Shown: in pieces, positions 42,156 through 49,859 of the stretch
Layout: every line of letters begins with the position of its first letter
Position numbering within the stretch: the stretch's first letter is position 1
Source: Aliiroseovarius salicola
GTDB taxonomy: Bacteria > Pseudomonadota > Alphaproteobacteria > Rhodobacterales > Rhodobacteraceae
Length of the DNA: 64,000 bases
Reading direction: 5' to 3'
NCBI RefSeq assembly: GCF_027891095.1
Contig: NZ_JAQIIO010000010.1
Coordinates: 1-64,000 of the forward strand
Position numbers and translations under genes: made by a program
The notes under the pieces: generated by a model
The model's input: only the letters and a program-made list of their open reading frames with translations
Databases searched by the model: none
What the model was told of the DNA's origin: nothing

Positions 42156-42853
42156 TCTGCCTCTCCATCTTGCGTGGGGTTGGGGGCCCAACGGCCCGGA
42201 TAGTTGGGGTGCATATCGCTTGATCCCGGTGCCTTGATTGTCTCGAAGATCTTGCCGGGCCCGGACATGAAGGCCTTGACCAGTTTGTTTTCCCGCGCCT
42301 GCGCCTTCACTTTTTCAAACTGCATCACGTTGTCGATACGGCGATCAAGAAAAGCCCAGGTGGCGGCATGGCCTTCGCTATGGTCGCCCAGCCAGAACAG
42401 CACGGTCGAGGAATAGACCGCGGATAGGGTGGCGCGTTTGGTGTACCAGTTGATGTCGCGCGAGCTATCGCCCAGCGTGTTCCAGATCGCATCACAGGTG
42501 TCCCACAATGCCGCAGTGCCATCAGCTGCATTCTGGGGCAGAGCGAAAAAGGCTATGCCTTTGCGCACAAGCTCCTTATCAGCCACCTCCAGCCGGAACT
42601 TTACCCCCGCCGCAATGAGATCGCGAAAGCGCATTTCATTCAGGTCGGCGGATTTGAGGCGCGCCACCATTTCTGCGTCTCCGGCCCGATGGTAAGCCAG
42701 CGCCAGATCCAGCGCGCCGCGCGGAAACAGCGCCAATGCCTCTGCTTCCGTCATGCCCAGATCTTCTGAAGTGGCCCGCATTGTGGCCTCGGACCAGCCG
42801 TCAAACGGGACGTGGCCAAGGGCAGCATCGAGGAATTGGTCTTTGGTCAGCAT
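42152..42853 (-). CDS. COQ9-family ubiquinone biosynthesis protein
   Basis: About 233 residues. The TetR-like N-terminal helices begin with LDAALGHVPFDGWSEATMRA, and the COQ9 core contains FWLGDHSEGHAATWAFLDRRIDNVMQFEK, which is diagnostic. Yeast and human COQ9 bind lipid and assist the hydroxylase COQ7. The exact start is unsure: ATG at 42853 (MLTKDQFLDAAL) fits the domain edge, while 42895 would add 14 residues. It diverges from rpsU. Confidence 0.87.
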   Translation of the reverse strand: MLTKDQFLDAALGHVPFDGWSEATMRATSEDLGMTEAEALALFPRGALDLALAYHRAGDAEMVARLKSADLNEMRFRDLIAAGVKFRLEVADKELVRKGIAFFALPQNAADGTAALWDTCDAIWNTLGDSSRDINWYTKRATLSAVYSSTVLFWLGDHSEGHAATWAFLDRRIDNVMQFEKVKAQARENKLVKAFMSGPGKIFETIKAPGSSDMHPNYPGRWAPNPTQDGEAE

Positions 42854-42949
42854 GAGGCAGGTCCGGTCAGCGATTTCGGTCCCCTCTCTATACATGTTCT
42901 GTGTCAGAGGGGTAAGCACCCAGATTGCCGCGCTGGGCGGGGTAAGAAC

Positions 42950-42978
42950 TGGACACGACTCACTATCCCTGCTAAAGG
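42950..42978 (+). promoter_or_regulatory. Candidate rpsU promoter
   Basis: TGGACA (42950-42955) and TAAAGG (42973-42978) are separated by 17 bases, about 50 bases upstream of the rpsU start codon. Confidence 0.4.
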
Positions 42979-43030
42979 GGCCGTTCCTGCAATTCTGCAA
43001 ACACTAACTTAGAAAGGTGGTGACAACCAC

Positions 43031-43237
43031 ATGCAGGTTTCGGTTCGCGATAACAACGTAGACCAGGCGCTTCGTGCGCTGAAGAAGAAACTTCAGCGTG
43101 AAGGTGTCTTCCGCGAGATGAAGCTTCGGCAGCATTTCGAGAAGCCCTCCGAGAAGAAAGCCCGTGAGAAAGCGGAAGCTATTCGCCGTCAGCGCAAGCT
43201 GGCTCGGAAAAAAGCGCAACGTGAGGGTCTTCTCTAA
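43031..43237 (+). CDS. rpsU: 30S ribosomal protein S21
   Basis: A 68-residue, very basic small-subunit protein that helps initiation. [20 protein letters not shown] and the KRREG-like stretch [20 protein letters not shown] are typical of alphaproteobacterial S21. The start follows AAAGGTGGTGACAACCAC. It is monocistronic with its own promoter and a strong terminator at 43285-43320. Confidence 0.97.
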   Translation: MQVSVRDNNVDQALRALKKKLQREGVFREMKLRQHFEKPSEKKAREKAEAIRRQRKLARKKAQREGLL

Positions 43238-43284
43238 GATCTGATCGATATAGGTGGGTGGGTTGTCAACCGCTCGCCACGACG

Positions 43285-43320
43285 ACCCCCGCAGCTCGGC
43301 TTCGGGGGTTTGTTGCTTTT
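43285..43320 (+). terminator. Intrinsic terminator of rpsU
   Basis: ACCCCCG pairs with CGGGGGT over 7 bp around an 11-base loop, followed by TTTGTTGCTTTT. Confidence 0.85.
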
Positions 43321-43324
43321 AGGG

Positions 43325-44644
43325 CTAGCCGCGTGTTGGGAAATGCGGGTGCAGGTCATCAATGATGATGGCATGGGCGTGTGGCCCCTCACCTGACAGA
43401 TGCGGGTGATCAGGTGGCAGGTCGTCATGGTGATGCACAATGGCGTCAGAGCTGTTGCGGGGCCAGAGATACATGGCGGTGAGACCCCCAAGACCCGCCA
43501 GAATTGCCAGAATAAATGAGGTGGCTCCCCCGCCCAATTCCGTCATCAAGAACCCGGACAGGGGATAGGCGATTAACCAACAGGCATGGGACAGGGTGAA
43601 ATGGGCGGCAAATATCGCCGGGCGGTCGAAGGCATGGGCGGACCGCGACAAGACCCGGCCCGAGGGGGTAAGTATTGCGGAAAATCCAATGCCAACCCCC
43701 ACCCAGAACACCATCAGAAGGCCAAGGGTTAGCGGCAATAGGCTGGTCGCCAGCCCAAATCCCAGAAGGCTTATTGTGCCGATGGTCGCGCCGGTGATCA
43801 TGACGCTTCGGTCCTCCCATTTCCGGATCAGCTGTGGAAGGAGAAGGGCCGCCGCCATCGAGCCTAACCCAAAGCTTCCGAGCGCCAGTGCAACTGCAGC
43901 ATCCCCCAGTCCCAACTCTGACTTCACCAAAAGCACGGTATTCACAAAGACCATGGCCCCGGTGGAAGAACTGGCCCAGCACAGCGCAAGAAGACCGCGC
44001 AGGCGTGGTGTTTTCAGGTAAAGGGTGAGACCCCGAGTAGTTCTTTTCCAGATCGGGCACGATGTGGTGGGTTTCGGCGTCGGCAAGACCACTGATACCA
44101 CCAGAACCGCAGAGGCGAGAAAACCCAAGGATGTGCCCCAGAACAGCGTGGCAAACCCTGTGACGCCTAAAATCAGCGCCGCCAACAGCGGGGAAAGCAG
44201 GCTTTCCAGATCCATCGCCAAGCGGGAAAGCGACAGCGCCTTGGTATAATCTTCGTCTTTCGGAAGAACATCGGGAATCGTGGCCTGAAACATCGGGGTA
44301 AATCCGGCCGAGGCCGATTGCAGCAGGAAGATCAGCAGATAGACCTGCCAGACCTCGGTCACAAATGGCAAAAAAACCGCAACCGCTGCGCGTATAACAT
44401 CCAGTGCAACCAGCACCCGGCGGCGAGGGATCCGTTCCGCAAGCGCTGCGGCCATCGGGGCGATCAGCACATAGGCTATCATCTTGATCGTGAGCGCGGT
44501 GCCCAGCACCAATGCCGCCTGATCCCCCGCCAGCTCAAACGCCAAAAGAGCAAGCGCGACCGTGGCCAGACCGGTGCCGGTAAGGGCAACAACCTGTGCT
44601 CCGAACAGGTGGCGATAGGTGCGATTTCTCAGGATACCAAGCAT
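43325..44644 (-). CDS. MFS transporter with His-rich C-terminal tail
   Basis: About 439 residues. Twelve or so membrane helices begin at MLGILRNRTYRHLFGAQVVALTGTGLATVALALL, as in MFS drug or metabolite exporters of the enterobactin/EntS-like group. After the last helix come 45 cytoplasmic residues rich in His and Asp (IVHHHDDLPPDHPHLSGEG and HAHAIIIDDLHPHFP), about ten histidines in all. The start at 44644 lies 16 bases after the hydrolase stop. It is the last gene of the five-gene minus-strand operon. The substrate is unknown; the tail suggests metal binding. Confidence 0.8.
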   Translation of the reverse strand: MLGILRNRTYRHLFGAQVVALTGTGLATVALALLAFELAGDQAALVLGTALTIKMIAYVLIAPMAAALAERIPRRRVLVALDVIRAAVAVFLPFVTEVWQVYLLIFLLQSASAGFTPMFQATIPDVLPKDEDYTKALSLSRLAMDLESLLSPLLAALILGVTGFATLFWGTSLGFLASAVLVVSVVLPTPKPTTSCPIWKRTTRGLTLYLKTPRLRGLLALCWASSSTGAMVFVNTVLLVKSELGLGDAAVALALGSFGLGSMAAALLLPQLIRKWEDRSVMITGATIGTISLLGFGLATSLLPLTLGLLMVFWVGVGIGFSAILTPSGRVLSRSAHAFDRPAIFAAHFTLSHACWLIAYPLSGFLMTELGGGATSFILAILAGLGGLTAMYLWPRNSSDAIVHHHDDLPPDHPHLSGEGPHAHAIIIDDLHPHFPTRG

Positions 44645-44660
44645 GTACTTTTCTCGTGGA

Positions 44661-45590
44661 TCAGACCTCGCGCAAGTGCTCCTGCAACGGGGTGATGACG
44701 TCATCGGGGTGGGTATATCCCAACCCATGTCCTGCCCCCTTGATTTCGTATTTGTAGCAGGTCCTGTTCCATTCGGTCAGCTTGCCCATTGCAGACAGCG
44801 GGATTGGCGTATCCCGTTCTGCCCAGATCGAGATCACGGCAACTGAACTTTCCGCAATGGCGCGATGTTCGGTTTCCTGTGTATGGGCCAGCATATGGCG
44901 TTCGGATGAAAGAATTGATCGCAGATAGCCTCGGGTGCGGGTTTCTTCTGTCACCCGGTCATGCAGGTCCGGGATCTGCGAGGCATCCTGATCGGCAAGG
45001 GCTGCGCGGCGAATGTCCCACCCTCCCAGAATATCCCACAGCCAGCCCCCCGGCACGCCCAGACGCGCGCAAATCTTCAGCAAGGGGCCAGTGCGGTAGA
45101 TGATCCCAGCTGGGGCCAGCAGCATCAGGCGATCAACGCGGTGTAGATGTTTGGCGCAATAGGCCGTGGCAATGGCCCCGCCCATGGAATAGCCAAACAG
45201 CGAGATTTCATCATCGATTTCCAGCACGTCCAGAAGCTCTTCCAATTGGGTAAGGAAAAACGCTTCATCCTGTTGCCCTGTTGGGCGGTCGGAAAACCCG
45301 CGCCCACACAGATCATATGTGAGCACCCGAAATCCCATCAGGGTCAGGCCGGGAATAAGGGCCTGAAACACCCAGCTGGGTGTTGTCAGCCCATGCACCA
45401 TCACGATGATCGGGCCCCGACCCCGGCCGTGCCATTGATAATGGGTCATACCTTGGCTGAGTTTGACAAAACCACCGGGAGCTTTCCGGCGGGTGGTTCG
45501 ATCCATCTCTTTGCGCGCACGTTCAAAAACCCAGGGTGCCAGCATGAGGTTGGCCAGCATCCAGAGAAGAAAGAGCGCCAGCCAGCTCAT
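44661..45590 (-). CDS. Alpha/beta hydrolase with N-terminal membrane anchor
   Basis: A 309-residue alpha/beta-fold hydrolase. An N-terminal hydrophobic helix (MSWLALFLLWMLANLMLAPWVF) probably anchors it in the membrane. The catalytic Ser is in GYSMGG and the oxyanion strand is VMVHGLTTPSW. The acid is likely in WAERDTPIP, and the base His is in GAGHGLGYTHPDD. The ATG at 45590 shares its first base with the PhyH-gene stop (TAATG). Fourth gene of the operon. Confidence 0.85.
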   Translation of the reverse strand: MSWLALFLLWMLANLMLAPWVFERARKEMDRTTRRKAPGGFVKLSQGMTHYQWHGRGRGPIIVMVHGLTTPSWVFQALIPGLTLMGFRVLTYDLCGRGFSDRPTGQQDEAFFLTQLEELLDVLEIDDEISLFGYSMGGAIATAYCAKHLHRVDRLMLLAPAGIIYRTGPLLKICARLGVPGGWLWDILGGWDIRRAALADQDASQIPDLHDRVTEETRTRGYLRSILSSERHMLAHTQETEHRAIAESSVAVISIWAERDTPIPLSAMGKLTEWNRTCYKYEIKGAGHGLGYTHPDDVITPLQEHLREV

Positions 45591-46390
45591 TAAGCGCCAC
45601 CGTCTTTCCAAACAACCGGAAACCAGTCTTCGCGCAGCTTTTGGCCTTGTGTCATATTGTGGGCGGGGAACGGTGGCGAAGTGCGGCCCGGGCGTTCGAT
45701 ATAGCGCGCATCATCCCCCATCCAGCGAAGTGAAAGCGCGCGGCGCCGAGATCCCGCATGGTTGCCCCGCGCGCCATGGGCTGTGCGGAAGTTAAACACC
45801 ACCGCATCTCCCGGTTCCATCTCCCATTCCAAAACCGTCATGTCGCCGGGGTCGGTATCGGGGTCGGGCACCGGGATCCAGTCCTGTTTGTTGTCGTAAA
45901 AGTCGCTGTCATCCGCCCAGCTGACCGGGCGAACCATCCGGTCCCATTTGTGGCTTCCAGCAATGAAGCGCAGGCTATTTTCTCGCACCGGATCAAGCGG
46001 CAGCCAGAAGCTCGCCGTCTGCTCTCCTTCGACGAAATAATAAGGCCCATCCTGATGCCAGGGGGTGGGCTTTGGCGTGCCCGGCTCCTTGACCAGTACG
46101 TGGTCGTGGAAAAACTGCGCAGTGGCAGACTGCATGAGTTTGGCGGCAATCTGAGCAACCGGACTGTCACGCATAATACGTTCAAATTCGGGAATGCGGG
46201 TCCAGTTCACGTAGTCATCAAAAAAGCGCCCCTCGGTCACAGAATTTTCAGAGGCATATTCCCCCGGCTCGGACATATTGCGCTCGACCCCGTCGCGCAT
46301 CACCTGAACCCAATTGGTCAAGGCGCCCGGGATCATCACCACCCCGTCTCGCTGATAGGCATCAATTTGTTCCTGCGTGATCGTGATCAT
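45590..46390 (-). CDS. PhyH-family Fe(II)/2-oxoglutarate dioxygenase
   Basis: A 266-residue dioxygenase of the phytanoyl-CoA hydroxylase/EctD-like family. The iron ligands are in WHQDGPYYF (HxD) and in FRTAHGARGN (second His). The distal basic residue for 2-oxoglutarate is in SRRRALSLRW. Members hydroxylate acyl-CoAs, amino acids or small natural products, so the substrate is open. Third gene of the operon, 6 bases downstream of the cyclodeaminase-like gene. Confidence 0.88.
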   Translation of the reverse strand: MITITQEQIDAYQRDGVVMIPGALTNWVQVMRDGVERNMSEPGEYASENSVTEGRFFDDYVNWTRIPEFERIMRDSPVAQIAAKLMQSATAQFFHDHVLVKEPGTPKPTPWHQDGPYYFVEGEQTASFWLPLDPVRENSLRFIAGSHKWDRMVRPVSWADDSDFYDNKQDWIPVPDPDTDPGDMTVLEWEMEPGDAVVFNFRTAHGARGNHAGSRRRALSLRWMGDDARYIERPGRTSPPFPAHNMTQGQKLREDWFPVVWKDGGA

Positions 46391-46396
46391 CTGCTG

Positions 46397-47323
46397 CTAC
46401 CTTTCCTGCCAGGCCTTCAGGATATAGCGGCTGGTCATCAGGTCGAGATGCGCGCCGCCACCGTTTTTGTAGAGCGTAATGTCGTCAGGTTCTCGGGTGA
46501 AAAAGCCCTTGTCCGCGTCATAAAGATCACCCTGCACGTCATCGCGAGAGATCACGCCGCGCGCGAGCGGATCCTTGAACTCGCCAATGTGATCCAGCAC
46601 CGTGTCGCGGCTGTCCATGTACAGGTGCGCGCGGGTCAGCATCTCGTCATCCACCTCACGCATATCTGGGCGATAGGCGCCGATTACATCAATGTGCTGG
46701 CCGGGGCGCGCCCATTTCCCCATGTGGATTGGGTCGGTGGTCATGGTCGCAGAGGTGACAATATCGGCTTGCGCATATCCCTCTTCCAGAGTGGCAACAG
46801 CCTCGGTCTTTTCATGTTGATCGGCAAAGGTTTTGGCCCCTTCCGGTGATCGGTTCCAAATCAGGAACCGGGCGTTGGGAAACACTGCGCCATAGGCCTC
46901 GCGCAGCGAATGCCCGACGGTCCCTGCGCCACAGATCAGGATCACTTCACTGTCTGGTCGGGCAAGCAACCGAGCACCCAGAACCGAGTCGCCTGCGGTC
47001 TTCCATTTGGTCACCAGATGGAAATCAACAATCGCGTCCAGAAGTCCGGTTGTATCGTCATAAAGGTTAACCGCTCCATGGATCAGAGGTTCTCCGCGCC
47101 CGGGATTTCCGGGCATGATATTGGCGGTTTTGACCGCAATTCCCAGACCGTCAATCCAGGCTGAACGAGTCAGCATGGTGTCGTCGCGACGGTACAGAAA
47201 CGTATCTCCGATCTCGGCTTTCGGGCGCTTGTGATCTTCCAGAAAAGCATCTGTCAACATGCGCCAATCCAGAAGGTCATCGGCTTCAAACGGGATGATG
47301 TCGGGCGATTTGGGAGGGGTCAC
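46397..47323 (-). CDS. Ornithine cyclodeaminase / mu-crystallin family protein
   Basis: A 308-residue NAD(P)-dependent imine reductase or cyclodeaminase fold. The Rossmann motif is ICGAGTVGHSL. The counterpart of the catalytic Asp (Asp228 of P. putida OCD) is in GAYRPDMREVDD, and the substrate-binding Lys is in GIAVKTANIMPGN. In classical OCD the next substrate contact is Arg in an RTAA motif; here the stretch reads TKWKTAGDS with Lys. The start is GTG at 47323, overlapping the HAD-gene stop (GTGA). It may be an L-alanine dehydrogenase, ketimine reductase or lyase, not a true cyclodeaminase. Confidence 0.82.
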   Translation of the reverse strand: MTPPKSPDIIPFEADDLLDWRMLTDAFLEDHKRPKAEIGDTFLYRRDDTMLTRSAWIDGLGIAVKTANIMPGNPGRGEPLIHGAVNLYDDTTGLLDAIVDFHLVTKWKTAGDSVLGARLLARPDSEVILICGAGTVGHSLREAYGAVFPNARFLIWNRSPEGAKTFADQHEKTEAVATLEEGYAQADIVTSATMTTDPIHMGKWARPGQHIDVIGAYRPDMREVDDEMLTRAHLYMDSRDTVLDHIGEFKDPLARGVISRDDVQGDLYDADKGFFTREPDDITLYKNGGGAHLDLMTSRYILKAWQER

Positions 47324-47952
47324 AGGTCATGTTCCTCGATCAGTCCAGCCGCGATGAGGTGATCAGCCCAGCGGCGTGGAGTTTCAAACAGATGGGTTTG
47401 CCACCCGCGCTTGTCTGCAGTGGCGATATTTGCGGGAAGGTCATCGGTGAACAGCAGGCGATCGGGTGCAATGCCACAGTCCCCTTCCAAAATCTCGTAG
47501 ATCCGATGGTCCGGTTTTACTGTCTTTAGATGCCCCGAGATGTAGCGCTTGTCGAAGGCAGATAAAAACGCATGTTCCTGCTCAGAAAGAGCAAAGGAGG
47601 TCACGCCGAAATTTGATAAGGCGAATACGGGCATACCTCGGCGTTTCAGGGCAAAGAGGGTCGCAACCGAAAGGTCAATTGCGGGGCCTGCCAGCTCTTT
47701 CCAGCGGTCAAGCCACATCTCGATTTCATGTTTGTATTCAGGATGTTTGGCTGCTTTCTCTTGGACAAGAGTGTGAAAATCCTCTCCTGCATCCATGCGA
47801 TGGTTGATCTCGTGTGGGTCCACCGCAGCGAACATCGCACGCCGGCGTGATCGTCCGAACCAACGATCGAAGTGATCTTCCGGATGCCAGCGGATCAGCA
47901 CGTTTCCAATATCGAAAACTACCGCTTTTGGGCGCAGGTCATTGTTGCTCAT
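47320..47952 (-). CDS. HAD-family hydrolase
   Basis: A 210-residue HAD-IA phosphatase. Motif I is VVFDIGNVLIRW, where the nucleophile Asp is followed by Ile-Gly (D-x-G-N-V-L), as in epoxide-hydrolase-like HADs. Motif II is the SNFG region, and motif IV is LLFTDDLPANI. First gene of the operon; its stop overlaps the next start. The likely phosphorylated substrate is unknown. Confidence 0.87.
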   Translation of the reverse strand: MSNNDLRPKAVVFDIGNVLIRWHPEDHFDRWFGRSRRRAMFAAVDPHEINHRMDAGEDFHTLVQEKAAKHPEYKHEIEMWLDRWKELAGPAIDLSVATLFALKRRGMPVFALSNFGVTSFALSEQEHAFLSAFDKRYISGHLKTVKPDHRIYEILEGDCGIAPDRLLFTDDLPANIATADKRGWQTHLFETPRRWADHLIAAGLIEEHDL

Positions 47953-47992
47953 GACGTGACCCTATCTTGGCAAATTACATTTGCAAACGGGT

Positions 47993-48370
47993 TTATTCCG
48001 CAGGATTGCCGGCTTGCGCGCCATGGTATTCGACCAAGGCGGCCAGATCCTCGGGTGGTGTTTCCCCGGGGACGCAGGCATGGGCATTAGCGACATGGCT
48101 GAAAATGGATCCGTCCGAGAAAAAGCTCGAATTGGTGACAAAGATCACCCGAGCATTCGGGGCGCGGTATGCGGCATAGTCAGCGACGGCCAGAGCATTT
48201 CCGTCAACCAGATGCACATTCATGACGATGACATCTACCGGCATTGAATCGAGCGATGTAATTGCGCTGTCTTCACTATCCGCAGACAACACATCTACAC
48301 CTTGCCGTTCCAGCGAACGGGTCCAGACCCTGGCGAGTTCCCGGTTCGATTCTACAATCAATACTTGCAT
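47993..48370 (-). CDS. Stand-alone pseudo-receiver protein lacking the acceptor Asp
   Basis: A 125-residue single-domain receiver. The fold is clear: strand MQVLIVES, helix ELARVWTRSLERQG, strand VDVIVMNVHLVDGNAL, and strand ARVIFVTNS. The phospho-acceptor position holds Asn51 where Asp is usual. Only one acidic residue (Glu7) remains at the metal site, and the KP motif after the fifth strand is VP. It therefore cannot be phosphorylated normally and may act by protein contacts. It lies 40 bases upstream of the HAD gene on the same strand. Confidence 0.85.
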   Translation of the reverse strand: MQVLIVESNRELARVWTRSLERQGVDVLSADSEDSAITSLDSMPVDVIVMNVHLVDGNALAVADYAAYRAPNARVIFVTNSSFFSDGSIFSHVANAHACVPGETPPEDLAALVEYHGAQAGNPAE

Positions 48371-48555
48371 GGAAGCTCCCTGCCGCCTTTTTTCACAATA
48401 TATTCAGCTTCGCTAACAATTCCCTGAAAACAGTGTCGCATATTACTTCCGAACCGGCGACAATTGGGTGGTTTAGAGAATGCGGGATTGTTTTTCCGGG
48501 GAAATTCCGCTTCAAGGCTTCGAACGCGATGAATGGCGATCTGAGGGAGAGGCGC

Positions 48556-48927
48556 ATGACAAGTTGGATCACAGTGTGTGACACCTGCAAAACTGAAGAT
48601 TGGAGCGAGGCCAGATCAGGTGGCCGGACCGATGGAGAAGTGCTTGCAGACCTTGTTGAAGAAGCTGCTGAGGGGACTGAGCTCAGGGTGCGCAGGGTAT
48701 CTTGCCTGATGGGATGCGACAACAGTTGCAACGTGTCGATCCAGGCGCATGGCAAGTTGGCCTATACAATCGGGCGATTTGACCCAACCGAAGAAGCGGC
48801 AGAGGGGATTGTAGCCTATGCCAAGGGCCATGCGGACAGTGCCAACGGCACCGTGCCTTACCGCGAATGGCCGCAGGCCGTGAAAGGTCACTTTGTAACG
48901 CGCCACCATCCAATCCCGGAAGAGTGA
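48556..48927 (+). CDS. DUF1636 Cys-rich protein, first copy
   Basis: A 123-residue protein of the DUF1636 family. Cysteines are arranged as CDTC near the N-terminus and CLMGCDNSC in the middle, a thioredoxin-fold [2Fe-2S] ferredoxin-like pattern. Members lie beside cobalamin genes; a metal-handling role is suspected but unproven. The start is preceded by GAGGGAGAGGCGC. Its stop overlaps the cobC start (TGATG), so it heads the DUF1636-cobC-cobD operon. A paralogue lies at 57707-58006. Confidence 0.82.
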   Translation: MTSWITVCDTCKTEDWSEARSGGRTDGEVLADLVEEAAEGTELRVRRVSCLMGCDNSCNVSIQAHGKLAYTIGRFDPTEEAAEGIVAYAKGHADSANGTVPYREWPQAVKGHFVTRHHPIPEE

Positions 48928-49859
48928 TGATCGGGAAACGAGATCACGGCGGAGGGCTGGATGCTGCGATTGCCAAATACGGTGGCAAGCGTGGGGATTG
49001 GATTGACCTGTCGACCGGCATCAACCCACGCCCCTATCCGCTTGGCGAGATTGACGCCGAAGCCTGGACCGCTTTGCCGGACAAAGCTGCCTTCACCCGG
49101 TTGGAAACCGCTGCCCGGAAATTCTGGAATGTGCCGGATGGCGCTGATGTGCTGGCCGCGCCTGGTGCATCCGCGTTGATTGCGCGGATCCCGACAATGC
49201 TGCCAACTGGACAGGCCGAGATCCCGACACCGACCTACAATGAACACGCGGCTGCGTTTGAAGCAAACGGCTGGGCGCTTGGTGAAGGGGGGGAAGCACA
49301 GGTGTTGGTGCATCCCAACAACCCTGATGGGCGGTTCTGGCTGGGCCCTGACTGGACCCGCCCTTTGACCGTGGTGGATGAAAGCTTTTGTGATGTAATC
49401 CCCGATATGAGCCATATCACGCGGTCTGTTGAACCCGGTACGTTGATCCTGAAAAGCTTTGGCAAGTTCTGGGGATTGGCGGGGCTGCGACTTGGCTTCG
49501 CCATCGGGGATCCCGATCTGATCGCGAAACTGCGAGATGCGGTTGGTCCCTGGCAGGTGTCTGGCCCTGCGCTTGAAATCGGCGCACGCGCACTCGAGGA
49601 TTTCAATTGGGCGTCTGCCACCCGTCAACGACTTGCGGTGGATACCGCGCGGATGGACGGGACGATGATGTATCACGGGGCAAAGCTGATTGGCGGCACC
49701 ACGCTTTTCCGCCTCTACGAGGTCGATGATGCAGCCGCTTGGCAGGACAAGCTTGCGCGTGGCCATGTCTGGAGCCGGATCTTTCCCTATTCCAAAACCT
49801 GGCTGCGGTTGGGTCTGCCACCGTCCGGCGGCTGGGCACAGCTGGAGGCCGCATTGTGA
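48927..49859 (+). CDS. cobC: Threonine-phosphate decarboxylase-like aminotransferase of cobalamin synthesis
   Basis: A 310-residue fold-type I PLP enzyme. The N-terminal signature YGGKRGDWIDLSTGINPRPYP is typical of CobC/CobD(Salmonella) proteins. HPNNPDG binds substrate and the Schiff-base Lys is in LILKSFGKFWGLAGLRLG. It supplies the aminopropanol-phosphate linker of the lower loop of cobalamin. The start codon overlaps the DUF1636 stop, and its own stop overlaps the cobD start (GTGA), a tightly coupled operon. Confidence 0.93.
   Translation: MIGKRDHGGGLDAAIAKYGGKRGDWIDLSTGINPRPYPLGEIDAEAWTALPDKAAFTRLETAARKFWNVPDGADVLAAPGASALIARIPTMLPTGQAEIPTPTYNEHAAAFEANGWALGEGGEAQVLVHPNNPDGRFWLGPDWTRPLTVVDESFCDVIPDMSHITRSVEPGTLILKSFGKFWGLAGLRLGFAIGDPDLIAKLRDAVGPWQVSGPALEIGARALEDFNWASATRQRLAVDTARMDGTMMYHGAKLIGGTTLFRLYEVDDAAAWQDKLARGHVWSRIFPYSKTWLRLGLPPSGGWAQLEAAL

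Noticed and set aside
45758-46849. 363-codon open frame on the plus strand
   Set aside because: Fully antisense to the PhyH and OCD-like genes, which have clear family motifs; a shadow frame of GC-rich coding DNA.
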